Source of the DNA: Escarpia spicata
Taxonomy: Eukaryota; Annelida; Polychaeta; Sabellida; Siboglinidae
Assembly (NCBI GenBank): GCA_963995525.1
Contig: OZ023208.1
Coordinates: 24,122,684-24,186,683, forward strand
Reading direction: 5' to 3'
Length of the DNA stretch: 64,000 nt
Shown here: positions 57,452 through 64,000 of the stretch, one piece after another
Layout: every line of letters begins with the position of its first letter
How positions within the stretch are numbered: the stretch's first letter is position 1
Notes under the pieces: model-generated
What the model was told of the DNA's origin: nothing
The model's database searches: none
What the model saw: only the letters and a program-made list of their open reading frames with translations
Program-made: the position numbers and the translations under genes

Positions 57452-60400
57452 AAAGTAACTCTAAACATCCTCTTTAAATAACACGCATAGTCTACGTAGG
57501 CGGTTAATAAATTGTGCGGTGGCCGTTAAAACATGTTGTGTACGTGGTTTTGAATGGCTACGTAGGTGTACTGATTGGTCATTTCACTGTGTACCGTGGT
57601 TTGCGTGAGCCAGTGGTGCTCCTAGCTACCTACACACTTTTGACAACACGAGAATCGGCGTTTTCGGAAAGTAGTGTTGAAAGTACCCAGTGCCCTTTTG
57701 TTTGCCGATTTGTTTGTCGCGCCCCGAAGACATTTAATGCCGGAAGATCAAATTGTTGTTTATTCAATTAGCAGTTGGCCTAAGCCAGTTTTGGCCGCGT
57801 TTCAGACACGATGACTACATTCATGACGAGATTTTGTGATAACTAATCCTAAATTGAAGAGTCATATCAGTGGTTATTAGTCACTCTCTGTTCTGGCGTC
57901 ACTGTAGGTGAGTTTCGCATATTTTGTCGCTAATGTATTAGAGGTGCAGATGTTCAAATTCCTTACTCGGACATCACCACATACGCGTCGATCACCCTGT
58001 GTTACGTCAGACGATAGGCCAACTCGACATGATTGTCGGATAACCGCAGATCGCTGCTGATTGCCGGATGAACTTGACCGAGACATATCTAACGTTTAGC
58101 GGCGCGTGACGAAACTGGAGTTCAGCCAAGCGTGAAGAAATTGTGTCGTCTGCATACCGAGGCGTAGTCTCGGTCGATAGAACATTTCGCCTGGCATATC
58201 TACCTAGTGTGGGTCTAACCAACAGACTAGAATGGCTCGCTTTGCTGTACGTAGCCACAATCACACAACCGATGGGAAAGTGCACGGTACCAGTGTGATC
58301 GAATGGCACCAGTGCAGCATTGTTTTTTCAGTTGCTACTATTGTCGCGCGTTTAAAACAACACACGCCTATTTATTTTAAAACAGCGGATACGCGGACTA
58401 CAGCCATACAGTGTTTCAGTGCAAACATGAAATGGTATTCTGGCCGATTAAGAATTAAGGATCCGATGTCACACACACGCGGCATCAGAGGGCTGTGGCG
58501 TGCTTTAGTACGAGGCGAGTAGATGTGATCATCGACCGCGACTTTTTTATTGTCTAGCTCGCATCCTGGGAGCATGGTGGCTATGGGAGGAGACGACATG
58601 TTATGATTGAGTTTGTCGGCGCCCCGTGTGTTCGTGTGTTAGTTGAGTCTGCATATTCAACACATCCCCGCAAGCGAGGGTGTGACTACGTACGCTACCC
58701 CTGGTAGATCTCCTACGCATTGAATGGAAGTTAGCTGAATCAAACTCATAAGTCATATTTGACTTCGCCGTACCACGCGTGAGAACAGTGAAGACGCCCG
58801 TCAGACTCGCGCCCTATTTCCAGGAATCGCTGTATAATTACCTACCCATTCGACCATTTTATTGTATATTCAAATAACTACGTCTACCGCCCAAACAGTC
58901 CACGAAGACCACCCAGGAGACCACTGGAATTAATGGCAAGCGGTATTATTGACTGAGCTTATCTTCAGAGTTGTGGCAAGACGATCTGCCAGGGGGTACT
59001 GAGACTGATGCAGTCTGCAGCGCCCCCTGGCGCGCGAGGATGGGTCAACACTGTAGTCGAAGAAGTTGTCATAGCCCATATGTTGTGGGTGCCTGGTAAA
59101 ATCCCAGAGACACAATTCCACGTGTAAGCATCGCGGCAGATGCAATCCGTGACACAATATCGTGGTCAGGATAGGACCGACCGTATAGGCTCTTTAAACT
59201 TGATAAGCAATATAAATTGCGAAAACTAACATATAATGTAGCATTTACTCTGCTGTAGATTTTCACAACATCGCGTTCGGTCTAGTCCATCCATTCCGGC
59301 AATAAAACAGTCATACGTGATGTAGAATTAGTTCAGTTGTTTATGACTTGTTCAAGCTTTGGACCACTCCTTTATAGTGTTATACTGTTATACTATATAC
59401 CTTTGTGTGGAATTTATATATTGATTTTGTTCGTGTAGGTGTGCAAGTTTTTGTTCGTACGTGTCAGTGCGTGTGTACTTGTGTATAAACCTATACCATA
59501 TACATGGCACCGATTAGCTATTTACGCACCTGCATGAATTATTCAGACGTCATGCATCTCTTAATAGTAAAAAGTCGTTGCAGGTGTGACACGCCAACGA
59601 AGTGTAGTGTGTGCATTGCTTTGACGTTCTCACTTTCAAGTTGGGCTCTTTGACACTCGGCAGACGAATGCACCAGAACGTGCCGCGTTGCACTGGACAT
59701 ACCGGTTCACCGACATACCTGTTACGACATAACCTGGTGAATGCAGTAGCAGATGGCAACAGTTTCGCTACTAAATCAATTGCAACATTTGTAACACTGA
59801 ACGTATGGAGAGAATGGTGATATTAATTATATTAAGTGATCGTGTTATGGACAACTGGACAACTCATTGTGAAACAGGCAATGTGCTTCACACATACGGA
59901 CGCACGCACGCACGCACGCACGCACGCATGCACACACGTCTGTTTTCGAGGAAAATTCCATGCAGGCCTAGTAGTTATCTTGCAGTTGTAAATATAAACA
60001 TATAGTCTATCATAAGGTTATATATTTGTATTTTTGACATGGATGTATTGCATGTATAATCAAATGTCTGGGTCAAATAAATAACAATTCCTCTTCTTCT
60101 TTTATTCTTAATAGTTAGCTTTTTATTCCTAATTATTATTATTCTCAACCGTTACGATATATAATTTTTAAACTTTTTTAAAACCCATGCTCACCGCAAA
60201 ACTATGGAGTTAGTCATTGATTGCCGGGGTTTCCACAATAACCAGAAGAAGAAGAATACAAAAAGAAGAAGACAGCGTGTGAGATGGGAGGACTGTGCGA
60301 ATGGGGGTTTGGCGGAGATTGTGGAGCGGAGACTTGTGATGTAGACGGCAGTGGGACTAGCTCAGTGTCAGAAGAAGGGAAACACACGTAAGTACGAAGG

Positions 60401-62040
60401 CAAAAACACACAAATCAACGACCAGCATCGAGGTAAATCGCACCCCGGACTTCAGCGACAAAGAGGAGGGGGGCGACAACATCGGTGGCGGTGTAATCAT
60501 TGTAGTCAACTCCCGAGCGCGGTAATGTATTGAGGGCGATCGGAAGAGGTGTCATGAATGTGTGTGACACGGTTGTGGCAAGCACCCTGCTATTATTGCA
60601 ATTCAGAACCAAGGACCACTCGTCTTGTCTACACGGGTAATGCGATCGTTTCAATTAATGTCTATCATTGTGGGCTGCGCTCACCTATAGAATACGTTCG
60701 TGTAGTAGCTTGGCTACTCGGGATGCTTTGTTCGACGGCAACGCGGTAGACGGGCTGCAATCAGTCAAACTCATCATTTGTGTCAACTCCCACTCAACTA
60801 ATCCACAAGTATAATGTTACAATCCTCAAAGGTATGCTAATGTTTTTTCTACACGCCGACAGAACCACGAAACCATCACACAGTCTTAAATTAACGACGA
60901 TCAACTGTGACGATTGCAATAGACGTTGTTAAATTCACATAGGCCTGTACGACCATAACACATGCACGTAATTGCGGTCTCATTCCAACAAGCCTACATT
61001 CAAGATTACAGTGCGTGTTGACGTCACACTAGCGCCTCGGGACGACGCGACACGCCAGTAGCACTAGGAGCGGGCTGATTGCAAGGTGTGCAGCATGCCA
61101 AGCTGCCAACCCCAAACATACACGGGCGTTGGATGTGGCCAACTGATTTGTATACAGGGATAGGAAGCCTAGTGTTAAAAGGTCTAGGGTATATTTGACG
61201 TGAAGCACGGCCGCCATAATGCTTTATCTAGTATTACGTATAATGACGTCATCGCCATATTATTTCAACCACGTTACGCGTAGCGTCCACATGCAATACT
61301 CGCGTTTTTTCACGTATTTGCTTAATCAACGTGCGCATTCGCGTCCACACTTACGACTTTTACATGACGCTCCCGCAAATTTAATTTGTGACGCGTAATC
61401 ACTGCACGTAAATAGTCCTCTGACCTCTATTATCGACGGTTTGGGATGACTTCACGTAATCAACTGCACTTCCTATCGATATAGGCCCTCTGTAGATCAG
61501 TGGTCTGGCCACATTCCGACGCTACTTGACTTCGCCCACAGTTGCACGTAGCGACCAGTCGGGATTATGGCGTGTTGTGACGTCACAAACGAACGACGCG
61601 ACATCGACCGTGCCAAGCGTCGGCGTGTTCGTCCACGGCCGAGGCGGATCAGGCAACGCGGGCCGCCGCTATACACGGTCCGCCGAGGTCACCTCGTACG
61701 GCTGGCGTCGGTTCGTCAGACGTCCTCGCTTGAACTATACATACTCAACATAGTCGACATAGCAATTATTGTCGGACGCTATCTTTTCATCGGGGCTGAC
61801 CAGACAAGAGGCGAGGATTCCGACGACGCACTCTTTAGAAAGAACACCTTGTCATGTTGTAGGTGGGGGTCGTATACGGGCTTACAGGCTTTGAAGCTGA
61901 AACGGACATCGACTTTTCCGACAGCGTGTGATTCAAGATCATTCGTCAAGCATCAGCGATTAATTGATCGTTGGGAAAAGTGGTCTAACTGTTAGAATAG
62001 AGCACATCGAACTAATGTTCTCAAACTAATATGGCCAGAC
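57452..62040. other. Intergenic, no recognised gene
   Basis: About 4.6 kb. A (CGCA)n run lies at 59901-59928. An open frame at 61567-61995 (142 codons, very Arg-rich near its start) and several others of 60-100 codons show no family similarity that I recognise. 61550-61700 is GC- and CpG-richer than its surroundings. No splice-linked exon chain could be built. Confidence 0.4.
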
Positions 62041-62472
62041 ATAATTTAACCTTTGCTTTATTCATGCATATAGTTTTAATACATTTTTAGTCTTATTTAT
62101 CTCAGGGTCACATTTTAGTATCTAATCAAATTATTTAATGTAAATTAGGCTTTTAATTTATTTATGTTGTATTTATTTATATATATATATTTATTATATA
62201 TATATTTTTTCCAGTAGGTTCAGCTGTTCAGTTATTTTATCATTGCATTTACCCGTAATTTTACTATACTTAGGCTTATATAGATATATGCATACACTAT
62301 ATACTAGGATATTGTTTGCTAATTTAATTTATTTTCTTATTTGTTCTCTTAAAAGTGTTTTTATGCTTCTTATATGATTGGCAATTTGTAAACACCCGTG
62401 AACGGGGGTCATTAGTCCCGGATTTGATGGTGTATAAATAAAGTTTATTATTATTATTATTATTATTATTAT
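62041..62472 (+). pseudogene. Probable LINE 3' UTR with (TTA)n tail
   Basis: AT-rich sequence ends GTGAACGGGGGTCATTAGTC, GATGGTGTATAAATAAAGTT and a (TTA)n run at 62446-62472. A GTATAAATAAAGTTTATTATT ending is typical of invertebrate LINE 3' ends. No coding part is visible. Confidence 0.45.
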
Positions 62473-64000
62473 CGAGCTGTCGATCGATCGAGTGGATGGC
62501 AATTCGATTCCATCTGCCGCTATTTTGAATATTGAACAATTTCACCCACCCCACTTCGTTTGTGTATCTGGGAACATATACTAAATGTCGATAGACACTT
62601 CTGCCTGGTGTCTATCAACTATATATTTAGCACTGTAAAGGCTCCCGGGCAGTGCTTGGCCGAGTATCGTATCGTACTAGTTCTCACTATTTCCTACTTT
62701 TTGCAATAGGGATTTCCCAGCAAAATACGCCTTTTGCCCATTTAAAACACCAATATGCATCACACTGAAGAACTCAATTTACGTCTAAAAACGTTTCGAC
62801 CCAAAGAAATAATAAAAAAGATTATTGTGGAGGCCCCATAAAATATGTTGTGAGGGGCCATGACAACTCGGTGCCCGCCTGGCGACTGCTCTGTCCAAAA
62901 TCCAGCAATGGTGTTTATTTCAGTGAAAGTAACATATCTTACGTAGGGGTAGATGTGTAGGAATTGGTCATTTATATACTCACTTACTGTAGAGTAGGAA
63001 CACTCTGAAAAAGTCCCCACTCGTGCGTTAGCCCAAGACTGTTTGGCGTGAATGTGTCTTAAATCACAAGTTAATGACCGAGGACTTTCATAACTCGAAC
63101 GTGTTCTGTTCTGCGGAGATTAGCTTCTCTGGCACCTGTACATGTTGCCGGACTAGTCGTCAAGCATCAACGATTTACCAAATCGACGTCAACACGAGCG
63201 CAAACAGTGAATCTGCAGTTTCTCGGTGTAGTGCGTGTCCCATAACGGAGTAGTTATAACATTAGCACCGGCGTTACAACGTGCAAACGGATATGCGTGT
63301 TTGCTAATTATATAATTGATAATTAGCAGCGCTATAAAACGTGGTCCTGCCCACCTACAGCTGCGGAGCAACGAGCTAGGTGCGTACACAGCGTTGAGCG
63401 GGGGCGAGGAGGCGGGGAGGCGTTGTCCCCCTCCCCGACATCAGATATTTTGACAAAGTAGGTCTACTACAAAACTAGTGAATGTAGGTTGCAATTAACA
63501 AGTTTGTATACTTACAAATAAATATAGTTCCCACCTCAATTATTTAACACTATTGTCATATAAACATATTGCTTTCACCAATATCTGCGTGATCAAGCAC
63601 ACCGCATAGGTACACCGGACACTCCTGCTTGCAAACATCACTATTCAGGAAACCAGACGTTTGTTTGGGTTGATTTCTCCCTCGCCATTGCCTGGACATT
63701 TGCAAAATCGGAAGCGACACATTTTCCCAAATAAACACAGTAACCTCCCACTTGAGCGGCTCCCGCGACAACGACCATATTTCCGTTGCGTTGTATTATC
63801 TGTTTTACCATTAAGACAACCTCTCTGGGGTGGACACCCGCGTAACACGACGAGTGGCCGGCTTTTGGGGCTATTTTATCCTTTTGCAACGGCCACTTGG
63901 CGGTCAAAAAACCGCTGTTTAGGCAACATGGTTTCCCGGGGTGCCTGTCATACACGTGGTGTGGTTTTACGCCATATCAAATTTCAGCTACACTTTTTAT
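62473..64000. other. Window end, no recognised gene
   Basis: Open frames on the - strand at 63556-63955 overlap in all three frames. The 104-codon one (63955-63641) has Cys and Val-rich segments but no known motif. Nothing else was recognised. Confidence 0.4.

Noticed and set aside
63556..63955. Overlapping frames on the - strand as a conserved gene
   Set aside because: All three frames are open by chance over 200-400 bp, and no motif, splice-linked exon or family match was recognised.

Overview
This window is animal nuclear DNA. It has widely spaced exons with canonical GT-AG introns of 0.4 to 9 kb, no operons, very long dinucleotide microsatellites, a tRNA-derived SINE family, non-LTR retrotransposons (CR1-like and RTE-like), Penelope-like element fragments and several inverted-repeat DNA transposons. 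The mix suggests a non-vertebrate metazoan, probably marine (for example a mollusc or another lophotrochozoan, or a basal deuterostome). The sequence alone does not settle the clade.

Two host genes can be supported, both on the + strand. (1) Positions 455-17093 hold seven exons of a TMEM68-type lipid acyltransferase. The 5' end lies outside the window. The exons join in frame with matching phases into 233 residues ending at a stop codon at 17091-17093. (2) Positions 23209-37934 hold a three-exon XK-related (XKR4/6/7-like) membrane protein of 617 residues, a family that includes apoptotic phospholipid scramblases. Both proteins act on membrane lipids, but nothing in the sequence shows that they work together.

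The introns are crowded with mobile DNA. The TMEM68 introns hold a hAT-like inverted-repeat element (2423-4038), a 47-bp minisatellite that grows out of a dispersed repeat (4549-5298), a 2.7-kb TA-flanked inverted-repeat element (5309-8014), Penelope-like fragments (9366-9620 and 10672-11606), a broken reverse transcriptase (13340-13745) and a 31-bp minisatellite (16393-16635). The XKR introns hold a nearly intact 5'-truncated CR1-like LINE bracketed by a 33-bp direct repeat (24544-26936), two long fold-back elements with clear target duplications (33111-33953 and 35648-36375), and a SINE that abuts the last exon (36883-37220).

From about 38 kb to the end I recognise no host gene. This part holds extreme microsatellites (GT/CA at 42.7, 44.9, 49.0, 55.1 and 56.5-57.4 kb; CT at 45.6-46.2 kb), minisatellites, a full-length but decayed RTE-like LINE on the - strand (49480-52590), and further LINE fragments (42.1, 47.9-48.7, 54.9 and 62.1-62.5 kb). 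I did not find a clearly new multi-gene system. The most interesting signals are the two fold-back elements, the unclassified 2.7-kb element, the inverted Penelope-like ends, the CR1-like LINE with an unusually long duplication, and a caspase-like site in the N-terminal tail of the XKR protein.
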